A stretch of 64,000 bases of DNA from Curvularia sp. ZM96 (lineage: Eukaryota > Ascomycota > Dothideomycetes > Pleosporales > Pleosporaceae). The first letter of the stretch is position 1; the number at the start of each line of letters is the position of its first letter. This document shows positions 45,785 to 56,017 of this stretch, in pieces. The DNA lies in contig JAJGBQ010000001.1 of the NCBI GenBank assembly GCA_022457065.1, positions 2,232,001 to 2,296,000 on the forward strand, read 5' to 3'. The notes beneath the pieces are model-generated. The model was given only the letters and a program-made list of their open reading frames with translations. It was not told the origin of the DNA and searched no databases. Position numbers and translations under genes: made by a program.

Positions 45785-47192
45785 TCATCGAAGGATTTCT
45801 GCAACTTCTGTCTTGCCCTTGTGTTCGGCGATCTGTTCTGCAGTGAAGCCTTTGGTTGCGCCGCCCGTCGTGCGTGCATCCTTGCGAGCGCCGTGAGCCA
45901 AAAGCCATCTGACAGTCTCAGCATTTCCCCTCTCTGCTGCCAGATGTAGTGCCGTCCAGCCATTCTTGAGGGTTGACTCGTTCACATTCTGTCCTTTGTT
46001 TGTGAGAACCTCGAGTACCTTTGTGTAGCCCTTGGCAGCGGCGAGCAGGAAAGCGGTCCGATTTTTCGAATCACGCACGGAGAGCAGCTTACGGTCCCAG
46101 CCAAGAAGGAGTTTTACTGCCCCGACTCGATTGTTCAATGCGGCAATATGGAGAGGAGTACGTCCGTCAGCATTTTTTATGTATACATCGATCCCGGGAA
46201 CCGAACGCAGGGTCCTTAGGATCTTGGTATCACCATGCTCAGCAGCGAGATGTAGCGCCGTCCAGCTTCTCGGTGTAAGTGCGTTGATGGGACATTCACT
46301 GCTTGATACGAGCTCGTCAATCCTGGAATATAGCTTGTCCGCCACAGCCCAGTGCAGGGCATTGCGTGGCCCAGGACCCATCGACACCTTGGTCTCTGCC
46401 TCTGCTGGTCCCTCTACTTTTGGTGCTGATCCAAGTGTCATCAGGCGCCGGGTCATCTCATCCAAGCATCTTTCGATTGTCGCGTAGCGCTTGTTGAGGT
46501 CTTCGAGTTGCTCGCCCCAGTTGTACCATCTCATTGCATTCTTGAACCACTTCTTCGCTCCTGATTCGTCGCAAAGGAAGTTTGCCAACTGCGCCGATGC
46601 GAACATGATTGTCTTGAACAAGCCAATATATAAGACACGCAGCTTTTTCTTGAGTCGTTGCATGTCTTCGTCATCTTCGGGCCTGATTCTGGCATGTTCG
46701 TGGCTTTTGGCGGTGAGAACGTAGTAGTCGGACACACCTTCTACCAACTCTAACATGGCATCTTTTTCGGATTTGTAAATCTCTTCCACCTAGCGAGGAT
46801 CTTAGTGTCATTGTGGCTTTTAAGGTAACAGCAACTCAACACACCGATAAAACCATGAACAAGGCGGCGACTGGAATAGCCACATACGGACCACCAACCG
46901 CCGCCCCAGCGCCAAATAGATCTTTGATCACCAGCATATTGTGCGACACCTTGCTGAATCTTTCTGGGCGCTTTTTCGATTCCATATTGCTTCCCTGTTT
47001 ACTGATAAAAGAGAGCATCACCTCGTGTCCTTCATCAGTCTTAAGATCCAGATCCGGTTTGTTGAGCCGCTTCCTCAGCTTCGCCTGGACCTTTTGCATG
47101 TGCTCTTTCTCCGCATTGTCGGCATAGAGCGCCTTGTACGCTTCCCTCCAGAGATTCGGCTCCTTGTCTCCTGACTTCTTTGTCTTGGCCAT
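45785..47192 (-). CDS. NLR-like helical N-terminus fused to ankyrin repeats, no NTPase
   Basis: Two exons, 46845-47192 and 45785-46789 (450 aa), phase 0 (GTGTGT donor, GCTAG acceptor). Residues 1-240 or so are helical and resemble the N-terminal effector domains of fungal STAND/NLR proteins. They include LWREAYKALYADNAEKEHMQ, a hydrophobic stretch (GGPYVAIPVAALFMVLS), then YKSEKDAMLELVEGVSDYY and LRVLYIGLFKTIMFASAQLA, ending in a coiled-coil-like segment (LNKRYATIERCLDEMTRRL). From about 268 to the end are five ankyrin-type repeats (NALHWAVA, WTALHLAAEHGD, GRTPLHIAALNN, RTAFLLAAAKGY, WTALHLAAERGN). No P-loop or NACHT/NB-ARC domain lies between, so it is a compact NLR-like or accessory protein, not a full receptor. 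It could act in non-self recognition, but that is inference. Confidence 0.8.
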
Positions 47193-48340
47193 CGTGTTCG
47201 TTGTTGTGCTGATGGAGGCTTCGGTGGTTGCTGTTCAGAAAGAGGAAATGGGGGGTGAAGGCGTTAATCATGCTGATCCTAAGAAATATTGCCTAGAGGA
47301 TGCCTGCACTGCACAGCCGCCCGATAAGTTCATCGTGATGACTGCAGTCCGCGGATGCATCTGCTGGCAGCACAGCCCCGCTCGAAATTGCGGCTGAAGC
47401 GGCCACAGCCGTAAACTAACCAAGGCCACCCACACATGATGACAAACTGGTAAGATGGGGTTCACGCATGGCGTCCTGAAAAAGACTGGAATGAGTTTAG
47501 TGACGCGGGAGTCGTATTAGTAATTGTTGCTTAGCCTCAGGCATTGATGGTAAGCTACAAGCACAGCCTCTTTAGGCGTTTTGTTGTAGGTGCTATCTAC
47601 CAATCACATTGAACTTGCTAATCCAACGTCCACTATACACAAAAACGAGACTCTGGAGGACAGACGGGGGAGGTCAAAGTACTGTTGCAGCATAACCGTG
47701 TGCTCTATGTCTGGGTTTATCTCGGCATATTTATGATTGCTTCGTTTTGAAATTGTCCGGGACAACGATTCATTTTCCTGTCTGCTTGACATTCTAGATA
47801 GCATTACCATATTCAGACCTCCATCGCATACCTTCATATAAGTATCGGGATATTCTCATCTCTCGTGCTCGTTGTCAGACTGGCTAACTGATTGCTGTTC
47901 GTAATGATGCTTTACAGCGCCGAAACATCAGGAAGCTACCCGACAGAATGTGTGAGTTTAACCCGTCTCAAGCAACGTCATCTCATCTTTGCAAGATCAG
48001 TAGCAAGCCAGCGACGGGTTCTTAATGACGCCGTTGTGATAGACGCATACCAGAGTATAGAAGCACTTCAGCAATGCAATCGAAAAACAAAGAGGGAGAG
48101 AAATGAATTTGAATGAACCATCGTACTTTTGAATAACTTCTCCTGCCTAGCAGCTCATATCGCCGTGCAAGCTATTCACAATGCCATGCCAGGTACATGA
48201 CCCATCATAGCTCTCAGATTCCCTCTTTCCACGACAAACTCCACCCACTCCTTAACATGAAAGACTGACCCCTCAGCGGCCATGGTGAGCGACCAACATA
48301 TGCAAACTTACGCAAGCGCCCAGCGAAGAAAGGAAGGGAC
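47193..48340. other. intergenic, no supported gene
   Basis: Divergent/3' flanks. A 74-codon plus-strand frame at 47892-48116 has no motif and I do not call it. Confidence 0.5.
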
Positions 48341-49011
48341 TTAGGCAACTTCCTCATCCAGATCTGCCAGAGTATCCCCCTCTACAGTCTCAGGCTTGAC
48401 ATGGCTTTTGGGAACATAGAGGTCCTCCTCGTCGCCATCTTCTGCATCCGACTCTGCATAAGAAGTCTTGCGGACCTGACGCTTTCCACGGGCCGCGGTA
48501 GGCGACAAGAGATGATCGCTGTTGTTGAGACCATCCATAATATCCTCGTCTTCATCCTCATCAGCCTTCTCTTTCTTCCTCTGCAGCGTCGCCTTCTTGC
48601 CGCGGAAGCGCGGGGTCTTGGGGGTTGAGGGAGGTTTCACCACGCCTGCGCTGCTGGCCTTGGTTGGGCTGCCACTCGCACTGCCGCTTTTGCGGATGTT
48701 CGAAAGGCGGTGGGATACTGCTTTGGGAGTACAATCTGGTCCGTTGTGTTAGCATAGATCATCTGGAATAGACGGGTTGATGGAGACAAGTGGAAACAGG
48801 TGGGAAGGGAAATATAGGGACGTTTACTTACCACCACCAATCTCCTGCGCAAGGTACTCCAGAAGAGGAGCGGACGACTTGATGTCATGGAACTTGAAGA
48901 TACCCCTGAGGATCTGAAAGTAATGTTAGCAGATGTTTTAGACCACATCAAGGACTGTCAGGGTCGAAGTGTACTCACGATTTGATCTTTATCGGAGGTC
49001 CAGTTGACCAT
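48341..49011 (-). CDS. small Myb-like/winged-helix-like nuclear protein
   Basis: Three exons: 48979-49011, 48832-48913 and 48341-48735 (169 aa), phases consistent. The first 55 residues read MVNWTSDKDQI|ILRGIFKFHDIKSSAPL ... GDCTPKAVSHRLSNIRK, a pattern shared by many small Pezizomycotina proteins that begin like a Myb/SANT helix (W-T-x-x-x-D) and end with TPxAVxxRLxxIRK. DNA binding is therefore plausible. The remainder is low-complexity with basic KKATLQRKKEK and acidic DEDEDEDIMD runs, typical of chromatin-associated proteins. The tiny first exon has only 11 codons. The target is unknown. Confidence 0.78.
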
Positions 49012-49838
49012 CTTGACGTTCGCAGATGCAGACCTACCAGCTTGCTTAGCAGATGCAACACGGCACTTGGTAGTGAGAATGCAGACCTTGTACAGTTGAT
49101 TGTGAATGCTGGTAGCGGATGCGGAAGCACTGTACTGTGCCAGGCTGATCGAAGGAGGGATGCAGGCTGTTGATGGTTGTGGGTAGGAGTGGAAAAGAAT
49201 GTAGAGAAGGTTGGAAGGAGGGTAGAGACTTTTATCCCGCTAACAAGCGAGGCGCTATTAAGAAGGCGATAGAAGTGAAGGTGAGAGATGGGTAGCTCTA
49301 TGGCAAACATAATGACGTAAGTCACAAGCAGAATGACCAGAGCCTGCACGTGGTCAAGAGTGAGAGCAAATACCAAGGGTAGTGAATATGAGGCATTTCA
49401 GAAATTCACTACGAATGCGAGAATACAAAATGGCAATACAGTTGTTTTGTGTGAGAGAGAAACATTAGTAGCTTCCATAGCTGGGTTTTCCTGAATGTTT
49501 CCTTAGTACTTTGGAAGCGGTGATACGTAGAGAACATAGCATCCTGAACACCTTTCGAAGCATATCTTCTACCATTGTCATCCCAAGCAATTGCCATAGG
49601 TATTTCTAGAGTAGTAACTGCGATATTTGCGAGAGAAAGCTTAGATCTAGTCGTATCGTGTATAACATCTGAGTCAATTATGTACGCACATACGTAGAAG
49701 TCATATGCACGTTAAGCAAAATTAGCAATCGCATGACCAATCCTCGTGGTATCAGACATTGTCTTAAAGAGTAGCTCGCTCTCGCTAAGTCAAGGACAGC
49801 ACGTTCTACACCATCACCTCTCGCCATCGCTTCACCTC
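49012..49838. other. intergenic, no supported gene
   Basis: Promoter of the Myb-like gene, followed by AT-rich sequence with only motif-free short frames. Confidence 0.5.
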
Positions 49839-50619
49839 TCATCGCCCTCGAACCGTCTCCCCAGTCCCCTTTTCTGCCTTCCACAGCCCCATTAGTTCCT
49901 GTTGCATCTCTTCGTCTAGCCTCGGCACCGGCCCCCTCTTCTTCCTCTGCCACACCCTCCACTCCTTCAACAGCGCTCTGTTCTCTGGACGGTTCTCAAC
50001 ATGAATATACAGTTCCTTCGGTACGGGATACGTGTATTCTAAAATCAACTCGCGCCACTGCCGCTCCTGCTGGGATAGTAACTCCCTTTCATGCAACCAC
50101 TCTGCCTCGCGAACAAAGTATGCGGCCCAGTAGAGCTGGTGCTTAAAGAGCTCGTTGTCCGGCCGGGGGTTGAATTCCAGGTCTCTCAGTACGAAGAGGC
50201 AGATATTGTAGATGCTGTCGGGATGCATGGGAACGAGGCCGAATCTTGCTTTCTGCATCCATGCCGTGCGCAGGCGCCAGACAGTGTTTTCGTATGCCTT
50301 TTGGGATATGGGTTCGCAGGGCGGAAGATCGGTGCTGAAGAGTGGCGGCACTGATTGGTGTATTGTCAGTAGTGCATCAAACAGATAATGTGAGGTCCCA
50401 AGAAATGAACTATCGACTTACTGAGTGACAGTAAGTCAGATACCTCCTCCTCAAGGGGTAATCGGGCGCCGAAACGTGATTTCCTGCCATTGTGAGATGT
50501 AAGCCTTGTACTGTCATCGATCATGATTCCGTACCAGCCTGGGATCCCTTTGTCATCTTGTCAGTCTCCTCAGGCTACTTGGTTCTCAGACGGGTTTGAT
50601 ACCCTGTACATATGGCCAT
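49839..50619 (-). CDS. hypothetical protein, three exons (5' end tentative)
   Basis: Last exon 49839-50350 and middle exon 50422-50556 join across a GTAAGT...AATCAG intron, phase 1 (LPLEEEVSDLLSL|MPPLFSTDLPP). A 10-nt first exon (50610-50619, MAI plus one base) fits by phase across a 53-nt intron, giving 218 aa; alternatively translation begins at the internal ATG at 50524 (204 aa). The protein is rich in Trp, Arg and Glu (AYENTVWRLRTAWMQKARFG, QLYWAAYFVREAEWLHEREL, LKEWRVWQRKKRGPVPRLDE) and is predicted helical. I do not recognise a family. It lies in tandem with ARPC3 on the same strand. Confidence 0.6.
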
Positions 50620-50998
50620 GACGCAGCGAAACTGCCTCTTACAAACGAAAGTGTCTGAGCCATGCTCAGCGATGGTCTCTAGAGGAATAATGCTGTTGCG
50701 ATTAGAATGTTGAGGATGTTGCGGCTTTGTTCGGGATAACTATGTTGTGAAAGTGGAGATAAGCAGATGTTAGGACCAACTAGCACTCGTCGCGCCTGCT
50801 TGGCCATATGTGCAGCTGCAAGCATCTAAAGTCAGTGCGGAGGCGAGACGATATCACACGCGTAAAGAGAAAGCACGGCTTGGCTTGGGGTGGGAACATC
50901 CTCGATGAGAGCCTGGAATGAGGTATCTAGATGTTTTTCCAACTTTCAATGGATACTTGATTTAATGGTTTTAGAGAACCTAATTTCACGCTGCAACA
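50620..50998. other. intergenic between tandem minus-strand genes
   Basis: Promoter of the hypothetical gene and 3' flank of ARPC3. Nothing else seen. Confidence 0.5.
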
Positions 50999-51762
50999 CT
51001 ACAAAGCCTTGCCCATAAACTTTCTCTTGGTGTAGCTCAGCCACCACTTGCTGGGAGTGTTTGTCTCATCCGCATACACCCTGTTCAGTAACCGTGTTGC
51101 TAGCTCCTGGCGCATCTGCATGATGTATTGCCGTAGCACTTCGGCCGAGTTCCTGTCTGGGGGCGCTTCGAAAGCCTGGTTCAGTGGGAATCCAGCATCG
51201 CCGGGGATTGCGAAGTTGGTGTCGAGGGCAGAGTTCATGACGGCCTGTTTCGCAAAGTTAGCTATAGCCTCCTCTTCTCTCAAAGAATCAAACGGCCACA
51301 TACCTTCTCAGCCTCTCTCCGGGTCATGCCCGGCTTGATCTTGCCCAGTACGTCGCTCACATAGAGGATGCCATAGATGAGCACGCGGTCGGCCGGTCCC
51401 TTGATCTCGAAATTGCGGAAGAATGTGTTGGCACGGAAGAGGGCTAGGATCTCGTCCAGCGGGTCGTAGGATTCGTGCGAGGCATCAATGGTAAGCTCGG
51501 TGACATCTGCGGGCAGGGCAGGCAATTGGATGGCCGGTCCGCGGGTGCGTGTACGAAGAGGGAGGAGTGCAAAGTTGCCTGTTGCAGCCGTCAATCACGA
51601 TGCACGCATTCTAGTCCGACTACGTAGCCCTACCAATCAATTGCTGGTTGGGCTCATCGAGGAAGACTGAGTGGTAGGCCTGGTGGGGTCAGCTGTTGTG
51701 TTACGCGAGGTATCTACTCAGCACAGTGAGTCTTTTGGCAGTGATTGAAGACGTACAGGCAT
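50999..51762 (-). CDS. ARPC3: ARPC3, Arp2/3 complex 21-kDa subunit
   Basis: Four exons: 51757-51762, 51634-51679, 51304-51578 and 50999-51244, phases consistent (190 aa). The first exon is only six bases (Met-Pro). Joined to the second it reads MPAYHSVFLDEPNQQLIG, the conserved ARPC3 N-terminus, continuing GNFALLPLRTRTRGPA. Later landmarks are DEILALFRANTFFRNFEIKG, YGILYVSDVLGKIKPGMTR and the C-terminal WWLSYTKRKFMGKAL. ARPC3 (Arc18 in yeast) is a peripheral subunit of the Arp2/3 complex that nucleates branched actin filaments for endocytosis and polarity. The very small first exon is typical of this gene in filamentous fungi and is easily missed. It is divergent from RFC3. Confidence 0.95.
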
Positions 51763-52051
51763 CTTGGAATGTGGTTGCCCGCAAATTGTTGTGCTGAAGT
51801 CGTGTGCTTGGAGCTCGGCGGAGGTGACGGCGTAGCTCCGCTGGCGGCTGAGGTGTGCTCGTAGGGCTGATCAGATGGGGCGGGGGTGACTAAGCCGCCG
51901 CCGCCCATTAACGCGTCTCTGCGCGCGGCGCGTCTACCTTTATTTTACTAGCAGTCGCCTACACACTGCACGATCCTGGCCTTCACCACCTCCATTTGGC
52001 CTGAAAATCTATCAAACGAGTCTACAACTGCACTGAGGCCAGGATCTCACC
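51763..52051. promoter_or_regulatory. divergent promoter of ARPC3 and RFC3
   Basis: A 289-bp gap between two oppositely directed essential genes. No specific factor site was recognised. Confidence 0.5.
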
Positions 52052-53324
52052 ATGTCGGACATTGAAGATGAAATGGACGTGGATGCGCCCGCTGTGGACA
52101 ATTCCATCAACTTTGGCGGAGATTCGAAGAAGGGCAAGCGGACTGCGGCCAATTTGCCTGTAGAAGCTGAAGACACATTGCCATGGTACGTTTCAGAATG
52201 CACCATGGTTGAATCAGTGCTAAAGTTTGCATAGGGTGGAGAAATACAGACCCTCCTCTCTGGACGACGTAGAGGGCCACAAAGACATCATAGCAACAAT
52301 TAACAAATTTGTTGACTCCAACGTAAGACTTCTGCCCTACATGAAGGTGCAATGCTGATATAGGCAGCGATTACCGCATCTGCTCCTCTATGGCCCTCCC
52401 GGAACCGGAAAGACTTCGACTGTTCTGGCGCTCGCACGACGTATATACGGAAACAAGAACATGCGGCAGATGGTGCTCGAGCTGAATGCATCAGACGACA
52501 GAGGTATCGAAGTGGTCAGAGAACAGATCAAGACATTTAGTAGTACCAAGCAAATCTTCTCCGCCGCACCCAAAGCAGGAGATTCTTCGCTGGCGACTTT
52601 CAAGCTCATTGTCCTTGACGAAGCGGATGCCATGACTGCCACCGCTCAAATGGCGTTGAGACGAATCATGGAAAAATACACGGCAAACACTCGTTTCTGC
52701 ATCATCGCAAACTATACACACAAACTCTCGCCCGCTTTACTCTCGCGTTGTACAAGATTTCGATTTTCGCCGCTCAAGGACCAAGATATCCGGCATCTGG
52801 TTGATAAGGTGATTGAGGAGGAGAAGGTCAACATTACACAAGAAGCCACCGAGTCACTGGTCACACTGAGCAAGGGAGACATGCGACGGGCACTCAACGT
52901 ATTGCAGGCCTGTCATGCCTCCAGTACGCCGCTCCAGCCGCCAGGAAAACCTGCCGTAGATCCGAGTTCGATCGTGCGTGATCAAATTACTCAGACCACT
53001 ATCTATGACTGCATAGCAGCCCCTCATCCTTCCGACATCAAGTACATCCTCGAAACATTGCTTTCCAAGAATGATATGACAGAATGTCTGCGAACCATCA
53101 ACAATCTCAAGACATTGAAGGGCCTGGCTCTGGCAGACATCTTGACAGCGGTAAGCGAAGAGCTGGTTACCAACGACGTTCCACCGCAAGTCATGGTGAC
53201 TTGGATGTCTGGTTTGGCGGATATCGAATACAGATTGAGTGGAGGTGGGAGTGAAGCGATCCAAACTGGTGCAGCAATTGGTGTGGTGAGGACAGGGGTG
53301 GAGCTTCTGGAGAACAAGAGGTGA
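52052..53324 (+). CDS. RFC3: RFC3, clamp-loader subunit (human RFC5)
   Basis: Three exons: 52052-52185, 52235-52322 and 52368-53324 (392 aa), phases consistent. AAA+ motifs: RFC box LPWVEKYRPSSLDDV, Walker A YGPPGTGKTST, Walker B VLDEADAMT, sensor 1 FCIIANYTHK, arginine-finger box LLSRCTRFRF and sensor 2 KGDMRRALNVLQ. The C-terminal collar (GLADIEYRLSGGGSEAIQTG) matches yeast Rfc3. The complex opens PCNA and loads it on primer-template DNA in replication and repair. The acidic N-terminal 35 residues (MSDIEDEMDVDAPAVDNS) are an extension common in fungi. The first intron splits the Trp codon of LPW. Confidence 0.96.
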
Positions 53325-53743
53325 TGCTTGCAGGCCCAAGGAAATGCTCGTCTTCATAGCAGGCAAAAGTAACGAATTGTTCAAAATGATACCATTTGAT
53401 TGTCGCAATAGCAGCGCGCCCAACGGAACCCCCACTCCTACTATCCCAGGCGTGAACGGACCATAGTCTGGTGGGGCTCAAAGTGCATCAAAACACGAAC
53501 AATTGCTGCGGTGATAGGACGAGGCCGCGTTTTGCACTAACCACGCTAGTCAACCTTCACGCGACCCCAACGCGACCTCCTACTGACGTCGCTTATGTAT
53601 ACCCCAAACACCCCCACATCAACAAACAATCACATTGTTCTTCATTCCCCTTGTTTTTGATCCAATTTGAACATATTTGGTTGTTGCATTCGGTACACAG
53701 TCAGGCGGTGTTTTGGTCTCAACACTACTCTAAACATCTTAAC
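53325..53743. other. intergenic, promoter of the next gene
   Basis: 3' flank of RFC3 and a C/A-rich leader (53.57-53.73 kb). No other gene seen. Confidence 0.5.
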
Positions 53744-55004
53744 ATGCCGGTCAATGTAGGTACACTTGAAAACGATGTATGAACTGTGGCTGAGGCAGAG
53801 CAGAAAGCAAAAGGCCCTACAAGAAAGCGGCTGAGTACGCGCCGCAGTTTTGATCCCATACCTCTCCAGGTATCTAAGGAGACCATAACACTGCAGGAGC
53901 GACGACTTATGAGTGGCAAATCCAAACGACCAACCAGATGGCGAGGATCAGTAAGTCGCATGGTCTTATTTCGACTCTGAGCTGTGAAATTGACAATGCG
54001 CATAGAAGAATACTGACTCTTCTCTGAAAACATGGATGGAACACACAGCACCAGCTGTACAGTCGCAAGCAGTAGTGCAATCAGCACATAAACCGACAGA
54101 GAAACCCGAGAACCATGCGCCAAAGCCGCAAAATGTTGAACTAAGATTCTCCTTCTCAGTGGCACCTGATGAGCCTCCAAACCGGAGAGGCCGCGAAGAA
54201 ACCATCGCCCAAAGCTTCTCTGGACTTTCCATGACTGGCAGCATAAACCGATCCGTTTCCGCAGATCCATCCCACACCAAGGCGCCCTCGACACAAGAAC
54301 CACGCCGACATTCAGAATCCATCTACCAGGCACCCCAACTAGAAAAACCAAAGAAGAAGCGAGAAGGCTATGGATTCAGCTACTCCGAAACCTTTATGTG
54401 CGACTCAGACGAGTACCCAGACACAGAGTGCGAGTGGGAGCCCGAAGACCAGGATTCACCAAAACAAACTACCAACTACTCTGCGCATCGCAACCACTAC
54501 TTGAACTGGGAACCACCCGAGCATATCTCGCGCCCATCGTCTAGACTAAGTACCAGCACCATCCAAGACGACTCCTTCAACGAGATGGTGGTCCTGCGCG
54601 ACGTCGGCTCCTTTCATCTCGCGCGACCCCAGCGCAACTTGCCCTGTACCCCCGCCACCCGGGAAGACACGCTGCGCCTCAAAGTCCGCGCTAAGTCACT
54701 TGTTGAGCGATTTGAGGAATCCAGCGAGATCCAAGCGCAACTGCTAACCCGCATGGAACGCATGATGTACGCTGAGCAGCAACGACAAAGCACATGTGAA
54801 GCAAACTCTACGGAAAAGTGTGCACTCAAGCTACGTGATTTTCTGGTTAGGGTAAAAGAAGAAAGAGTTGAAACGGGCGAGCACCGTACAATTGTCGAGC
54901 ATGAGATTGAGTGGGCGGAGTGGCTGGTTGAGGCGAGCAAGACGGGGGTTATGCATGTGAGGAGCGAGGGGTGCACCTGCCGTCCGGACTGGGATCCAGA
55001 GTAA
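53744..55004 (+). CDS. unknown fungal protein, basic N-terminus and C-terminal helices
   Basis: Three exons: 53744-53755, 53801-53950 and 54006-55004, all phase 0 (386 aa). The first exon encodes only MPVN; a nearby alternative acceptor at 53794 would add two residues but leaves a 39-nt intron, probably too short. The N-terminal 60 residues are basic (GPTRKRLSTRRSFDPIPLQV, SGKSKRPTRWRGS). The middle is Ser/Pro/Asn-rich with likely phospho-sites (DPSHTKAPSTQEPRRHSESI). The C-terminal 150 residues are helical (TLRLKVRAKSLVERFEESSE, LKLRDFLVRVKEERVETGEH) and end with a Cys-containing EGCTCRPDWDPE. No domain is recognised. The overall look fits a regulatory or cytoskeletal adaptor, but that is a guess. 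Confidence 0.72.
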
Positions 55005-56017
55005 GAGGTTGGCGAAGATTCAAGGAATGGATTATATGAGAAGCCGAGAAAGGATGATGGGACTCTAGGAGGTCGGCCTACATCGCTGCGGCATGTCAAG
55101 GTATCGGTGGCATGAAGCTTCCACGGCAAGTCGCGATGCTCAGCTCAGGAGAGAGGGTTTGAACAGTGTCGCCCTCCTCCCATCAGGACGTCATAAAGAC
55201 GAAAAAGTAGAGGCACGAAGAGCACAGCTGAGGACCGGAGAGGAGGGCTGACCTAGTACCCCCTCCACGAGAATCCTGAGAAGAAAGATCACTTAGGACC
55301 CACGATGGGAAATCAAGAATCCATCTCAAGATTCGCCCGTCCGCGTCCGAGCCATACCGCGTACTAGCAACAACAGCCACATCTCAAGAAACAAATAGGC
55401 AACAGAATCAATTTCATTGTGTACATAGGCGCGCTCTACTCTGCTCTGCTACGTCCTGCTGAAATGCCATGGTATCAAACCATCTTTCCCAGCGCCAAAC
55501 GCAACAATCATAAATAGCGCAAAGACCGAAAAGTGCAACGGCACAGGAAGAAAGCTGTGTGCTCGGTATATATGGCGGCATCCAGCAATCCCAAGCCCAA
55601 ACCAGATGCCTAGACTCAGTGCCATAACCTTGCAAAACAAAATTACACAAAGTCTTCGTATGTAGGACGCAGGAAAGGGGAAGGAAGAAAGAGTCAAAAA
55701 CGCCTAAAAATGCCATGCCAACACATGTATCGAAAGAGAGATACGAGAATAATGCTCCTTTTCTTGCGTGCACGTTTGTCCCAAAGCCCGGCCAATGAAC
55801 AAACAAACGATAAAATACCAGAATGTGAAAAGAAGCCTCAATCTTTGTATATCAATGCGCTTTCTCCAGCTCATACTCGTAGTCTTTGCGACTTCGCTCT
55901 TGCTTTCCTCGTTCGCAAATGAATGGGTGAAAGAAAAAAAATGGATAAATGCAAAAGATACATGCCTCAATTCCACTCAACCTACTACCCACCAAGAGCA
56001 GGTCCGCAAAACCCTCA
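55005..56017. other. convergent 3' region, no supported gene
   Basis: About 1 kb between the ends of the unknown gene (+) and BUR1 (-). It contains both 3' UTRs. Frames here are short and without motifs. Confidence 0.5.
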
